Assembly: GCF_014695975.1 (NCBI RefSeq)
Contig: NZ_JACJPI010000065.1
Coordinates: forward strand, 124,001 to 188,000
Direction of reading: 5' to 3'
Source of the DNA: Leptolyngbya sp. FACHB-321
GTDB lineage: Bacteria; Cyanobacteriota; Cyanobacteriia; Leptolyngbyales; Leptolyngbyaceae
DNA: 64,000 nucleotides
Shown: piece by piece, positions 9,814 through 19,066 of the stretch
Position numbering within the stretch: the stretch's first letter is position 1
Layout of the letters: each line of letters opens with the position of its first letter
Translations under genes and position numbers: made by a program
The notes under the pieces: generated by a model
What the model was told of the DNA's origin: nothing
Seen by the model: the letters and a program-made list of their open reading frames with translations, nothing else
Databases searched by the model: none

Positions 9814-10935
9814 ATGCCCGACACTTTGACAAAGCTGGCATACCAGGCTTTCCAAGAAGGTAAAAGCTATTTTGGTCTGGCACATAAAGCAGTCAGCACC
9901 CAGTTGACTAATCTCTTCGTTGCACCGTCACAGCGCGAAGTAAAACCTTTGCCCCTCGAACTGTTGCTTCAACTTCGGCAGCAGCTTCAGCAGCTTATTG
10001 AAACTGACTGGTATGATGCTGAACGAGGCGTTTATCCAGCGCCCTTACTCTTTGACAATGACTGGAACGACTTTTTTCGTCATTACCCACAGATTTGGTT
10101 TGACTTGCCCTCGATTTGGGGGCGCGTTAACCAAAAGCGCCATCAAGATTTTTCGCCTCAGTTAGAGACGAGCGGCTACCCCAGTTATTACTTGCAGAAC
10201 TTCCACCATCAGACGGATGGCTATCTCAGCGACACCTCAGCAAACCTCTATGATTTGCAGGTTGACATCTTGTTTAACGGTGCAGCAGATGCTATGCGGC
10301 GACGGATACTGGCTCCCCTAAAGCAAGGTTTAGCTACTTTTGATGTTGTAGAACCACGTCAGATACGGGTACTGGATGTTGCCTGTGGCACCGGACGCAC
10401 ACTAAAGCAACTGCGGGGAATGTTGCCCAAGGCATCCCTTTATGGTGTAGATCTGTCAGATGCCTATTTGCGTAAGGCAAACCAGTCGCTGTCGCAGCTA
10501 CCAAATGAGCTGCCGCAGCTTATGCAAGCAAATGCTGAGGCTCTGCCGTTTGTAGACAATTACTTTCATGGTGTTACCAGCGTCTTCCTGTTTCATGAAT
10601 TACCCCCAGCAGCCCGTCAGCAGGTGATCGAACAGTGCTTTCGAGTTTTGAAGCCGGGTGGTACGTTTGTCATTTGTGATTCCATTCAAGTTGCTGACGC
10701 ACCCGACATGGTGCCAGCCATGGAAGACTTTGTGGAGACGTTTCATGAGCCTTACTATCGCCACTATACGCAGGATAATCTGGTGCAGCGTCTAGAGCAA
10801 GCTGGCTTTAGCGATGTTTCGGTGCAGGTTCACTTTATGAGCAAGTATCTCGTTGCTCAAAAGCCGCTCACTTCCATTCCTAACGCTGCATTGTCTACGG
10901 ATGCAGGAAAACAGCTAAGTTACGATCGTCAATAG
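9814..10935 (+). CDS. Class I SAM-dependent methyltransferase
   Basis: A 373-aa protein with a roughly 170-residue N-terminal region that I do not recognise, followed by a Rossmann methyltransferase domain. Motif I is VLDVACGTGRTL (Asp188 and the glycines after it), then LYGVDLSDAYL (acidic end of beta 2), ANAEALPF and a UbiE-like HELPPAARQQ segment with VLKPGGTFVICDS. The substrate is unknown: the domain resembles small-molecule methyltransferases of the quinone/sterol type. No strong ribosome site precedes the ATG. The gene lies 36 bp upstream of a diiron ferritin-like gene and probably forms a two-gene operon with it, which suggests consecutive steps on one substrate. Confidence 0.85.
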   Translation: MPDTLTKLAYQAFQEGKSYFGLAHKAVSTQLTNLFVAPSQREVKPLPLELLLQLRQQLQQLIETDWYDAERGVYPAPLLFDNDWNDFFRHYPQIWFDLPSIWGRVNQKRHQDFSPQLETSGYPSYYLQNFHHQTDGYLSDTSANLYDLQVDILFNGAADAMRRRILAPLKQGLATFDVVEPRQIRVLDVACGTGRTLKQLRGMLPKASLYGVDLSDAYLRKANQSLSQLPNELPQLMQANAEALPFVDNYFHGVTSVFLFHELPPAARQQVIEQCFRVLKPGGTFVICDSIQVADAPDMVPAMEDFVETFHEPYYRHYTQDNLVQRLEQAGFSDVSVQVHFMSKYLVAQKPLTSIPNAALSTDAGKQLSYDRQ

Positions 10936-10971
10936 CGACCCACGAATAAGAACACACAACAAGAGAAAACA

Positions 10972-11886
10972 ATGACTGTTGCTTACCCCCGCAAACTTAG
11001 TAAAGCTCTAGGCGCACGCGAGATTCTTGGTCAGGTGGTGCGCGATCGTGAGATTCACCTCATCACGCTCAACCGCTACCGCTATAGCGAACAGCGAAGC
11101 TGCAAAGACCTCACCAATTTGATTGAGCAGCTTGATGGTAAGTCTCCTGAACTCATTAAGGATCTGTCGCGGCATATTTCTGATGAAGCCCGCCATGCCA
11201 TGTGGCTCACCGATTTGCTGGTTGATTTGGGTTCCAGCGTTGGCACTCCACCCGGTTCTTCCTACATTCAGGAATTTGAACGGCTGCTGGATGCAGAACT
11301 CCATGATGCAGAAACCGACCTAGATGGGTTTCTAATCTCGACTCTGGCAGCCATTAACGTAACCGAAAAGCGCGGCTGTGAATATTTCTCGGCGCATATC
11401 TACGCGCTGAAGCAAGCACCGCAGACAGAAGAAAACATCAAAATTCGTGAGACGATCGAGCGGATCTTTCCTGAGGAAGCAGGGCACGTGCGCTGGGGTA
11501 ACCGCTGGTTAGCAAAACTGGCGGATCAAAGCCCAGAAAATCGCCAGAAGGTAGAAACAGCAAAGCAACGTTACTCGGCGATCGAGCAAGCTGCCTTTGA
11601 ATCCGGTATGGATATCACCCTGGGAGCGGAACTACGTCGCGTGTCTAATCTGCTAGATATTGCCAACACCATGTCGGTTTGGGAGCGCCCCCAATACTTG
11701 ATGGAGCGGTTGCCCCAAACCTTGCTCGCACCCGACTTGCAGATGACCCGCATTGATATCGCCCAACGGGCATGGAAGCGCGATCCTCAAGCGTTTATGG
11801 AGAAATTCGTCCCGATGTTTTTGGGTGGATTGAACCGCAACAGTGTACCGTCAGCGAAAGCTTCAACGAGAGAACCATCTGCTTAG
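10972..11886 (+). CDS. Ferritin-like diiron-type protein
   Basis: A 304-aa mostly helical protein with the spacing of a dinuclear-iron four-helix bundle: Glu40, Glu72-x-x-His75 (in DEARHAMW), Glu132/Glu137 and Glu169-x-x-His172 (in EEAGHVRW). These would supply the usual carboxylate and histidine ligands. Such proteins can be oxygenases, oxidases or oxygen-dependent desaturases; this one is not a ferritin or bacterioferritin by length. The extra C-terminal 100 residues (with WERPQYLMERLP) are not recognised. It follows the methyltransferase by 36 bp, with AAGAGAAAAC before its ATG. The function is unknown; the ligand pattern is seen, the diiron chemistry is inferred. Confidence 0.8.
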   Translation: MTVAYPRKLSKALGAREILGQVVRDREIHLITLNRYRYSEQRSCKDLTNLIEQLDGKSPELIKDLSRHISDEARHAMWLTDLLVDLGSSVGTPPGSSYIQEFERLLDAELHDAETDLDGFLISTLAAINVTEKRGCEYFSAHIYALKQAPQTEENIKIRETIERIFPEEAGHVRWGNRWLAKLADQSPENRQKVETAKQRYSAIEQAAFESGMDITLGAELRRVSNLLDIANTMSVWERPQYLMERLPQTLLAPDLQMTRIDIAQRAWKRDPQAFMEKFVPMFLGGLNRNSVPSAKASTREPSA

Positions 11887-12318
11887 AAACACGAATTCAA
11901 TCAAGTTAGCCCTTTCGTCCAGCTCATCCTTGTAGGGGCATAGCCATACTACAGGTTATTGCCCTGACAGGTAGTGACGTTTGCAGGTGCTTTAATTCAC
12001 GATTCTGAGTTGATGCAATCAAGGCTGTGAGCAGATCTAGCGGTTTCCTCTAGAGCGGTTCAACACAAAGCACTACAGCAACCGAGGGTTCTAAACCAGG
12101 CTTGCAGTCTTAAACAGCAATGCAGTTGGTAAGGACGCTCGGTTGTGTTATCACGGTCTTGTGAACACATGTCTGGAATTATCAAATTGCCCTCCGGGTG
12201 TTAAGCAGAGTAATACGTAGGCTGCTGTCTGTGGTCAATGTGATCGCTCAAACTCTCGATCGACAGCAGTTAAGATATGTATGTAAGCAAAACAAGCTCA
12301 TCTCTTTTTAAGGCACCT
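11887..12318. other. Intergenic region before PHP-domain gene
   Basis: About 430 bp with no supported gene. An inverted repeat CTGCTGTC (12222-12229) / GACAGCAG (12262-12269) lies about 50-100 nt upstream of the PHP start with a 32-nt loop. An ATG at 12277 is in frame with the PHP gene but is probably not its start. Confidence 0.4.
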
Positions 12319-13029
12319 ATGTCTGTCAAACTGGCTTCAGCGTCGCATTCGTCCATCCCTGCTGCACAGGACGCTGTCGCGCTGAGGCACGTGTTTGAGC
12401 AGGTTAACGCTGGCAGTTGCCCCAGAACGTTTAATTTTCACATGCACACGGTAAACTCTGATGGACAGTTGCAGCCAGAGCTACTGGTGCAGCAGGCGCT
12501 CGCCATTGGGCTACAAGGGTTTGCCATCACTGACCATCATTCGGTTAATGGTTATCGCCTTGTGCAGCGTTGGCTCGATGAACAGCCGTTAGAGCAAGTG
12601 GGCGATCGTGCCTTGCCTCAACTTTGGGTTGGTGTAGAAATTACATCCCAACTGCTGGACATAGAGGTACATATCCTCGGCTATGCGTTTAACCCAGAAA
12701 GCCCTTCTATACAGCTTTACCTACAGCGCCATGCACCGATGGGAGACGACGCAAAGGCAGAGCAAGTGATTAGCGCTATCCATCAAGCGGGAGGGTTAGC
12801 GGTACTGGCACACCCAGCACGCTATAAGCGATCGCCCGAAATTCTAATCCCTGAAGTGGCTCGTTTTGGCATTGATGGCGTTGAGACGTACTATGCCTAC
12901 AACAACCCTCAACCCTGGCAGCCTAGCCCTGAGCAAACCAAACAAGTCCACAGGCTAAGTAAGACATTCAATTTGCTTAATACCTGTGGCACAGATACCC
13001 ACGGGTTAAACCTTTTACAAAGGCTTTAG
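12319..13029 (+). CDS. PHP-domain metal-dependent phosphoesterase
   Basis: A 236-aa PHP-family protein. Metal ligands are visible as HMH (residues 41-43 in FHMHTVNSDGQ), ITDHHS (Asp72, His73), VEIT, VLAHPARY and the terminal GTDTHG. Stand-alone PHP proteins of this sort are related to the YciV/RNase AM group, which hydrolyse 3',5'-nucleotide bisphosphates or 5' RNA ends; the exact substrate here is not established. I use the ATG at 12319 because AAGG lies upstream and the conserved part begins soon after. The ATG at 12277 would add 14 residues. The gene is convergent with msrA and no terminator was recognised between them. Confidence 0.85.
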   Translation: MSVKLASASHSSIPAAQDAVALRHVFEQVNAGSCPRTFNFHMHTVNSDGQLQPELLVQQALAIGLQGFAITDHHSVNGYRLVQRWLDEQPLEQVGDRALPQLWVGVEITSQLLDIEVHILGYAFNPESPSIQLYLQRHAPMGDDAKAEQVISAIHQAGGLAVLAHPARYKRSPEILIPEVARFGIDGVETYYAYNNPQPWQPSPEQTKQVHRLSKTFNLLNTCGTDTHGLNLLQRL

Positions 13030-13081
13030 GTTGGCGTTTGGTTGGGACAGAAGCTTCCATAAAACTGCGACTAATGAAGAC

Positions 13082-13807
13082 TTATTTTTTGTAAAGGGCA
13101 ACAAACTGTTCCTTAAGTTGTTTGAGCTTTGGCAGGTCATGAATCACGACATAGGGATAGTTTGGATTGCGATCGATAAAGTTCTGATGGTCTGCTTCAG
13201 CCGCATAAAAACCGTTCAATGGCGCTAGCTGAGTGGCGATCGACTTGCGGAAGGTGCCTGCCTGGTTTAGCTGATCGATGTATGCCTGCGCGACTTGCTT
13301 CTGTTCATCATTCTCATAAAAGATGGCTGAACGGTATTGTTTCCCAGCATCGGGACCCTGCCGATTAACCTGTGTTGGGTCATGCGCTACCGCAAAGTAG
13401 ACTTTGAGAAGCTGTCCGTAGGAAATCTTGGCGGGATCGTACGTAACTCTTACAGACTCGGCATGACCCGTTTGCCCAAAGCTGACCAGCCCATAATTTG
13501 CTGTCTCTGCACTGCCACCCGCATATCCGGAGACAACATCTGAAACACCATTGAGATGTTCAAACACTGCCTCTACGCCCCAGAAGCAGCCGCCTGCCAA
13601 AACCGCAGTCTGCATTCCCTTTGCCTGGGACGCTGGCATATTAACTGCCGGATCAGGAAACGTTCCTTGCACAAGAGATTGTGGCGTTTCAGCACTCGAT
13701 CGAGACAACCTAAGATAGAAGGCACCGCCAATCAAGGCAAGCACGACCAGAGACAGAATAGACAACCTGCGTATGGAACGGGAAAGAAGCGTTGTAGGCA
13801 TTGACAT
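13082..13807 (-). CDS. msrA: Peptide-methionine (S)-S-oxide reductase MsrA, membrane-anchored
   Basis: A 241-aa MsrA, which repairs methionine-S-sulfoxide in proteins. The catalytic GGCFWGVEAVF motif has its Cys at 74, followed by the conserved GYAGGSAETANY region and HAESVRVTYDP. Unlike cytosolic MsrA (about 160-215 aa), there is a hydrophobic N-terminal segment (about residues 15-32) after an arginine-rich start. The enzyme is therefore probably anchored on the periplasmic or lumenal side of a membrane; that location is inferred. No resolving C-terminal Cys pair is visible (the tail is LKQLKEQFVALYKK). It is not next to msrB. Confidence 0.93.
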   Translation of the reverse strand: MSMPTTLLSRSIRRLSILSLVVLALIGGAFYLRLSRSSAETPQSLVQGTFPDPAVNMPASQAKGMQTAVLAGGCFWGVEAVFEHLNGVSDVVSGYAGGSAETANYGLVSFGQTGHAESVRVTYDPAKISYGQLLKVYFAVAHDPTQVNRQGPDAGKQYRSAIFYENDEQKQVAQAYIDQLNQAGTFRKSIATQLAPLNGFYAAEADHQNFIDRNPNYPYVVIHDLPKLKQLKEQFVALYKK

Positions 13808-14255
13808 GGGTGGTGCTGTCCTTTAACGAAGTTGTACTTAAAAGGGTAGAGACGGAAACAGCGACGCAAACCAGAGCTGAACTTGCACATTCCAACCGAG
13901 CAAAATAACACAGTTACTACAATCATCACACTACCGACCCGTTGCAAGGCGGCACTATGGCGATGAAGTGCGGCGATGAAGTGCGGACAAGCCTCTAGCC
14001 AATGCTTGTCCACCATACGCGATCGCAAGCAGAGGCAACGCCGCATCCATTCCGTAGGCAACCAGTAGACTCAACGCATTAATGACATTATGATGCACGC
14101 ACTTTTGGCGTTTTGGAGGAACCGTGATCAGTTCACCACAGCATTACAGCTAGCACTGAAGCCTCTCTGAAGCCCAACAGGAAGTTATCTATGTGTACCG
14201 CCAAGGCTCTCAGCCTACGCTTGGTACGTTCTCAGGTTGCCACATCGGCGTTTGC
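13808..14255. other. Intergenic region upstream of msrA
   Basis: About 450 bp without a confident gene. It contains two tandem copies of GGCGATGAAGTGCGG-like sequence (about 13958-13985) and the possible coding remnant at 13955-14098 described separately. Confidence 0.4.
13955..14098 (-). pseudogene. Possible fragment of a polytopic membrane protein
   Basis: A 47-codon minus-strand frame (GTG at 14098, TAG at 13955) reads NVINALSLLVAYGMDAALPL, then LAIAYGGQALARG. This looks like a membrane helix pair from the C-terminal end of a CcdA-like transporter. There is no upstream continuation and no ribosome site. It is probably a remnant, or chance. Confidence 0.25.
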
Positions 14256-14936
14256 TTACTGATTTGGTGGCGGAAACGAGTCTGGTGATCGTCTGCCTGC
14301 TTCATCGAACGTTGGCAGCAGCAGGCTTCTCAATACCCCTTCGATTCTGTCACGCTTAGTCTGTTCAGCATTTCTAGCTTGTCCGAGAGCAGTATTGATT
14401 TGCCCAAAAACTGAATTGAGTAAATCTGGTACACCGATCGGGTTGACTGGAATGGGAAAGTAAAACGGTTGCGCTTGCCCCGCTGCTCGATCGCCTACAT
14501 TAGAGCGGTCTCGTCTTGTCGTTTCGACATAGTCTCGAAAAGCGACGGCATGGTTGATCGCAGTTTCTAGCCGTTGCTTGAATTCGACGGCTGCCAGTTC
14601 AGTACGGGCTTGATTTGCCAGCATGACTTGCACAACAACAGCATTGATCGAAGACGCTGCCTGGTTGTAAAGCTGCCTGCCCCTTCTGTACTTGTTCCAA
14701 TCGCTTTCACTGAGGCGATCGCTCCCACTACTGGGTTGAAATTCTTGCTTGAACGTGGCAACCGCACCTTCAACGCCATAACGTGCCTGCACAAAGGGTG
14801 CTAGCGGATCGGGGTTAAGTATGGCACCATCTTTACCGCAGCTTGCTACTAAGACTGCACAAACAAGACCAGCCAAGCCACTTTTCACACGCGAGGCAAG
14901 CTGGATTTTGCGGTTTTTACTAGCACGATCGCTCAT
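14256..14936 (-). CDS. Putative lipoprotein of unknown function
   Basis: A 226-aa protein with a basic N terminus, a hydrophobic stretch (residues 19-31) and a lipobox-like LVASC with the lipidation Cys at 33. It should therefore be a lipoprotein of the plasma or thylakoid membrane. The mature part is mainly helical, with alanine- and arginine-rich segments (about residues 84-135), a proline-rich linker around YFPIPVNPIGVPD and a charged tail ending SFPPPNQ. I do not recognise a domain. The nearest neighbour upstream is the DUF1361 gene 98 bp away on the same strand, and the two could be co-transcribed. Confidence 0.7.
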   Translation of the reverse strand: MSDRASKNRKIQLASRVKSGLAGLVCAVLVASCGKDGAILNPDPLAPFVQARYGVEGAVATFKQEFQPSSGSDRLSESDWNKYRRGRQLYNQAASSINAVVVQVMLANQARTELAAVEFKQRLETAINHAVAFRDYVETTRRDRSNVGDRAAGQAQPFYFPIPVNPIGVPDLLNSVFGQINTALGQARNAEQTKRDRIEGVLRSLLLPTFDEAGRRSPDSFPPPNQ

Positions 14937-15033
14937 GTCTTTTGCCTGAAAAATTTTGATGCCTGAGAAAGGCTGCGATCGCAGACCATTGCCATGAGAC
15001 CAACTCCGGCTCTTTCACGCCGACAAGGTCAAG

Positions 15034-15678
15034 TTACTCAGACTTAAACGCCCTCTTTGCTTGCGTATACCGAAAGCGCATAACCAAACCAAGCGTGATC
15101 TGCTTCATAACCCAGTAGAAGACGGTGAGGATAATGAACGTGATCACAATAACCAGCAAGGGACGCTTTGCCGTCAATTCATTGAGTGCAACCAACAGAA
15201 CATTGCCAGGGTCAGTCACAAGATCCCAACTGTTAAAGCGCGGAAACCTGCCCAGGTAAATGCCGATCGCACAAAGTCCATGCATCACCAATTCTGACCA
15301 CATAACAAAGCGTTGTGCGCCCTGTCGCTTTAAGTAACGTCCCTGATTAATTAGTGCGATGACGTATGCTTCAAACCCACTCACGATCGCCATGATGTGT
15401 AGTGGAATAAAGACCAGAGCAATAATCCAAGTGGCGTAGCCTGCACGAGTGCCACGAATTAAATGAATGATATCAGTGAGCAAGTAAGGCGCGTTGGGCA
15501 AAAAGGCAATAAAGACGACCCAGACCAACCACCACAAAAAGGATCGCTCATTTGTTTTCCGCCGAAAGAGCCAGAAGCTTAAGACCAACGGAATGAAGGC
15601 TAAAAAGAGATTCCATAGAATCCAGCCGCTGTAAATACCAGAGAAAGCTTCGATCGCCTCTAAAATTTTTGCTTTCAT
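15034..15678 (-). CDS. DUF1361 integral membrane protein
   Basis: A 214-aa polytopic membrane protein with about six hydrophobic helices. The family signature region VFIAFLPNAPYLLTDIIHL is followed by a conserved ELVMHGLCAIGIYLGRFPRFNSWD block and a terminal helix LVIVITFIILTVFYW. The DUF1361 assignment is from these motifs; the function is unknown. The open frame extends to a GTG at 15813, but the ATG at 15678 (MKAKILEAIEAF) leaves a normal family length and the upstream residues are not membrane-like. AAGG lies 13 nt before this ATG. Confidence 0.8.
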   Translation of the reverse strand: MKAKILEAIEAFSGIYSGWILWNLFLAFIPLVLSFWLFRRKTNERSFLWWLVWVVFIAFLPNAPYLLTDIIHLIRGTRAGYATWIIALVFIPLHIMAIVSGFEAYVIALINQGRYLKRQGAQRFVMWSELVMHGLCAIGIYLGRFPRFNSWDLVTDPGNVLLVALNELTAKRPLLVIVITFIILTVFYWVMKQITLGLVMRFRYTQAKRAFKSE

Positions 15679-15862
15679 GTCGATGCTTGACCTTAGTCGT
15701 CTTATCCCTTCACAGCTTAATTTTAGTTTAAAGGCATCCTTTACCCAAGTTAAGCGGCTGGACTGCAACCACCAGACCCACGGTAAACAGGTAAATGGAT
15801 GCCGTAATGACACGCATTTACCTGTTTACGTCATGACCAAATCATGACAATGCCATCCTGCA

Positions 15863-16450
15863 CTAGGGGCAAAGCGTCAGGTTGCTGCTACCACCTGGAA
15901 AACCGTTAGAAACCCAGCCAGCAGCAGGACTTGCAATCTGTATCCAGTTGCGACCATCGGCACCGAGTCGGGCGGTTGCTGGATTGGTCGTCAGGGTAAC
16001 ACGCGCCAGATTAGCCACACCACCGACGTAAGCAGCAGTTGGAGACGGTTCTTTACGGATGCTTAGACCAAGTGGTTGCAGAACACGACGGCAGGTGTTT
16101 CCGGTTGGTGGTGTCGTGCCAGTGCAGGGCTTCAGATTCGCTGTTTGGACATAGCCACTTACAGGGCTGCTGATGCCGATAAAGCCGCCGCTGCCAGTAT
16201 CGGCAAGCGTGACTCTAGTGTCAGGATTGAGGGTACTCACTATTGAGCCGGTAGTGGATGCCTGTTTGTAAACCGAAACCTTTTTATTGACGGCGCGGCA
16301 CTGACCGATGATCGAACCTTGAGCGAGTTGAGCGGGTTGAGCTGCTTCTGTTTCGGCAACGGCAGGGAGGCTGAGACCCGCTGTGGCGATCACCACAGCT
16401 AGAACGCCAGCCGAAACTTGGAGACGGTTGTTTTTTTGCATGATTTCCAT
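15863..16450 (-). CDS. Secreted protein with two SH3b-type repeats
   Basis: A 195-aa exported protein. A signal peptide (basic MQKNNRLQ, hydrophobic VSAGVLAVVIATAGLSL, AVAET cleavage region) is followed by two bacterial-SH3-like repeats. Repeat one starts around GQCRAVNKKVSVY and ends with SGYVQTANLKPC; repeat two starts at TCRRVLQPLGLSIRK and ends AAGWVSNGF. Each carries a cysteine near both ends, suggesting one disulfide per repeat. Such domains bind cell-wall peptides or polysaccharide. I chose the ATG at 16450 because GGAG lies 8 nt upstream; the open frame runs on to a TTG at 16483. No enzymatic domain is attached. Confidence 0.82.
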   Translation of the reverse strand: MEIMQKNNRLQVSAGVLAVVIATAGLSLPAVAETEAAQPAQLAQGSIIGQCRAVNKKVSVYKQASTTGSIVSTLNPDTRVTLADTGSGGFIGISSPVSGYVQTANLKPCTGTTPPTGNTCRRVLQPLGLSIRKEPSPTAAYVGGVANLARVTLTTNPATARLGADGRNWIQIASPAAGWVSNGFPGGSSNLTLCP

Positions 16451-16721
16451 TGATGGCACTCCTCTTTGAAGTTCAAAGCACAATTAGAGACAAAGTACAG
16501 GGTTTAAATGTTCATAACGAAATTCCTGCACTGAATCTTACACGCAAAGGCTAGCTCCATTGCTAAAAAACGTGAGAGTGTAACGATTAGAAGCAAACGG
16601 GGCAGCGTAAAGCGGTCAGCAGCAACGTGAGCTTTAGGGCTAGGCTAAAAGCTAGAAGCTAGCAGTCGATCTAGAGCAGCGTTCACAAACTAAAGAGGAT
16701 TGTTAAATCCAGCGCTCAACT

Positions 16722-17606
16722 ATGTTGAAAGGTCGCTTTTTTCGCTTTTTTCGCCATCTCACTCCAGCCACAGTGCGCGAAATCATCGATCGAGTGGGGC
16801 AGCGACGGTTGCCTGGTCTCGCTTCTGAAATGGCATACAATGCCATGTTGGCTCTGTTTCCAGGCATTCTGGCAATACTAACCGCGATTAGCTTGTTTGG
16901 CGGTTCTGAAGAGAGCCTTAACGACTTAACTGAGCAGGTGAGCCAGGTTGCACCTGAGGAAGCACTCATGCTCATTCAAAACTTTATTGGTGAGATTGGC
17001 TATCAACGCAATCAAGGTCTGTTTTCAGTAAGCTTTTTAATCTCGCTCTGGGCAGCTTCTAGCGTCCTCGGTTCCGCAATGGTTGCACTTGACCAGATTT
17101 ACCAGGTGCCCCCGCAGCAAATCCGACCCTTTTGGAAGACAAAGCTGGTTTCCCTAGCACTCACGATCGGCACCATTCAGCTAGTGATTATTGCCTCGGT
17201 GCTAGTCTTTATTAGCGATTTTATTGTGCAGGTAGTGGCATATCGCAGTGGTGCTATGGAGCCAGGAGTCTTTGCCCTCTGGCGGCTCTTTACCTGGCCT
17301 CTAGCGTTGATCATTATTGCTCTAGCAAGTGCTTTTATCTATCGCTTTGGACCGAGCCGCTGGACAGTCGGCACCCCCATTCTGCCAGGTGCCATACTCG
17401 CAGCAATCTTTTGGGCAGTCCTTTCAGGCTTGTTTCGCTTTTATGTCGCTCACTTTGGCAGCTACAATCGAGCATACGGGGTAATCGGGGCAGTCATTGT
17501 GCTCCTACTATGGCTTTACCTCAGCTCACTGGTGATGCTCATTGGTGCCCAGTTGAATGTCACTGTCGGCGCAGCAATGCAACGGCGCTCCAGACACAAG
17601 TTCTAA
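16722..17606 (+). CDS. YihY/BrkB-family membrane protein
   Basis: A 294-aa polytopic protein of the YihY family (once misnamed RNase BN). Recognised by the GLASEMAYNAMLALFPGILAI segment near residues 27-47, the WAASSVLGSAMVALDQIY block, FIYRFGP and the C-terminal YGVIGAVIVLLLWLYLSSLV helix with IGAQLN. Six membrane helices are expected; the biochemical role is not settled. The upstream gene is divergent and a sugar-binding lipoprotein gene starts 33 bp downstream on the same strand, so the two may share a transcript, although no functional tie is known. Confidence 0.9.
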   Translation: MLKGRFFRFFRHLTPATVREIIDRVGQRRLPGLASEMAYNAMLALFPGILAILTAISLFGGSEESLNDLTEQVSQVAPEEALMLIQNFIGEIGYQRNQGLFSVSFLISLWAASSVLGSAMVALDQIYQVPPQQIRPFWKTKLVSLALTIGTIQLVIIASVLVFISDFIVQVVAYRSGAMEPGVFALWRLFTWPLALIIIALASAFIYRFGPSRWTVGTPILPGAILAAIFWAVLSGLFRFYVAHFGSYNRAYGVIGAVIVLLLWLYLSSLVMLIGAQLNVTVGAAMQRRSRHKF

Positions 17607-17639
17607 AACAATGACCCTACAACGATCCCCAAGCTGCTC

Positions 17640-18977
17640 ATGCTAATGAGGGTGCGCCAATACCTGGGCTGCTGCCTGCTCTGTCTTTGCCTGCTGGTGC
17701 TACCTGGATGTCAGCTTGCAGTAGCGACACCGCCTGCTGTCACGCAGTTAACGCTGTGGCAGGGGGTCAACCCACCGCCAAATCGCGCTGTGCTGCAACG
17801 TCTGGTAGACCAGTTCAATCAGGAACATCCCACAATTCATGTAGAGTCGCAGTATGTCGGACAGAGCGATCAGCAGTTGCCCAAGATTCTGGCAGCGATC
17901 GTTGGTAAGTCAGTACCCGATTTGCTGTGGTACTCTCCCCTTCTGACAGGGCGCTTAGTCGAACTCGACGCGCTGTACCCGTTAGAGGACTGGCTCAACG
18001 CTTCACCGTTACGATCGCAGCTTGATCCCGCGCTGTTCGACAGTATGGTGCTAGAAAACCATCTCTGGTCGATTCCCTTTGGTACAAACAATGTGGGCAT
18101 CTTTTACCGTCCCAGCCTTTTTCAGGCAGCAGGCATCACCGCACTGCCAAAAACCTGGACAGAGCTGCGTCAGGTTGCCCACCAACTCACCCGCGATACT
18201 GATGGTGATGGACGCACTGACCAACATGGACTGCTGCTGCCATTGGGTAAAGGCGAGTGGACAGTATTCATGTGGCTACCGTTTTTGTGGAGCGGGGGTG
18301 GAGAGTTGACGGCTGGGGATCAGGGGGCGAACGAGGGGACGCTTCACGCGATCGATTCATCTCATACAACAGTTCAGCTAACGAGTCCTGGGGCGATCGC
18401 AGCGTTACAATACTGGCGCGACTTGCTTGATGATGGGTCTGCCATACTGTCAGCACCAGAGCGAGGCTATGAGCTAGACGGCTTTTTGGCAGGTAAGGTC
18501 GCCATGCAACTATCGGGTCCATGGACGCTAGGTCAGTTGCTTGCAACAGGTGTAGATTTTGGAGTGCTGCCGATTCCAATGCAGGTAACGCAGGCAACAG
18601 CGATCGGAGGCGAAAATCTCTTTTTGCTTAAAACGACACCAGAGCATGAGCAAGCAGCACGAGTTTTTGCAGAATATGTCTTGAGTGAATCGTTTCAGAC
18701 ACAGTGGGCGATCGGTACGGGCTACTTGCCGACAAATCTACGATCGCGACACAGCAATATTTATGAGGCATATAAGGCACAACAGCCTGCCGTTGATGTG
18801 TTTTTGTCGCAAACAGCGTATGGGCGCTCACGCCCGATTGTCCCTGGCTACAACCGTCTTTCTGAAGCACTGGGACGGGCGATCGAAGCCACCCTCTTAG
18901 GGCGCAGCACTCCGTTGCAAGCACTTACTGCGGCTCAAAAACGGCTAGATCTATTCCAATCCAATCGTTATCAGTAA
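17640..18977 (+). CDS. ABC transporter sugar-binding lipoprotein
   Basis: A 445-aa family-1 extracellular solute-binding protein. The N terminus has a signal sequence rich in Leu/Cys and a lipobox LPGC (lipidated Cys24). The mature part begins with the usual TLWQGVNPPP and has DLLWYSPLLTGRLVELDALYP, IPFGTNNVGIFYR and GDGRTDQHGLLLPL (a DxDxD calcium-like loop). The ligand is probably an oligosaccharide or polyol, by family. No permease or ATPase genes lie next to it, so it must work with components encoded elsewhere. It is 33 bp downstream of the YihY-family gene. Confidence 0.87.
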   Translation: MLMRVRQYLGCCLLCLCLLVLPGCQLAVATPPAVTQLTLWQGVNPPPNRAVLQRLVDQFNQEHPTIHVESQYVGQSDQQLPKILAAIVGKSVPDLLWYSPLLTGRLVELDALYPLEDWLNASPLRSQLDPALFDSMVLENHLWSIPFGTNNVGIFYRPSLFQAAGITALPKTWTELRQVAHQLTRDTDGDGRTDQHGLLLPLGKGEWTVFMWLPFLWSGGGELTAGDQGANEGTLHAIDSSHTTVQLTSPGAIAALQYWRDLLDDGSAILSAPERGYELDGFLAGKVAMQLSGPWTLGQLLATGVDFGVLPIPMQVTQATAIGGENLFLLKTTPEHEQAARVFAEYVLSESFQTQWAIGTGYLPTNLRSRHSNIYEAYKAQQPAVDVFLSQTAYGRSRPIVPGYNRLSEALGRAIEATLLGRSTPLQALTAAQKRLDLFQSNRYQ

Positions 18978-19066
18978 CGGTCAGGTGCCTGTAACTTCGC
19001 TATTCCCGTATGTAGCAGGCAAATGACAACGATATGAATGATTGCTATTGCCCTGGTACTGACGCT

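Noticed and set aside
13732-14061. 109-codon minus-strand frame upstream of msrA
   Set aside because: Overlaps the msrA start, Cys/Arg-rich, no ribosome site; unlikely to be translated.
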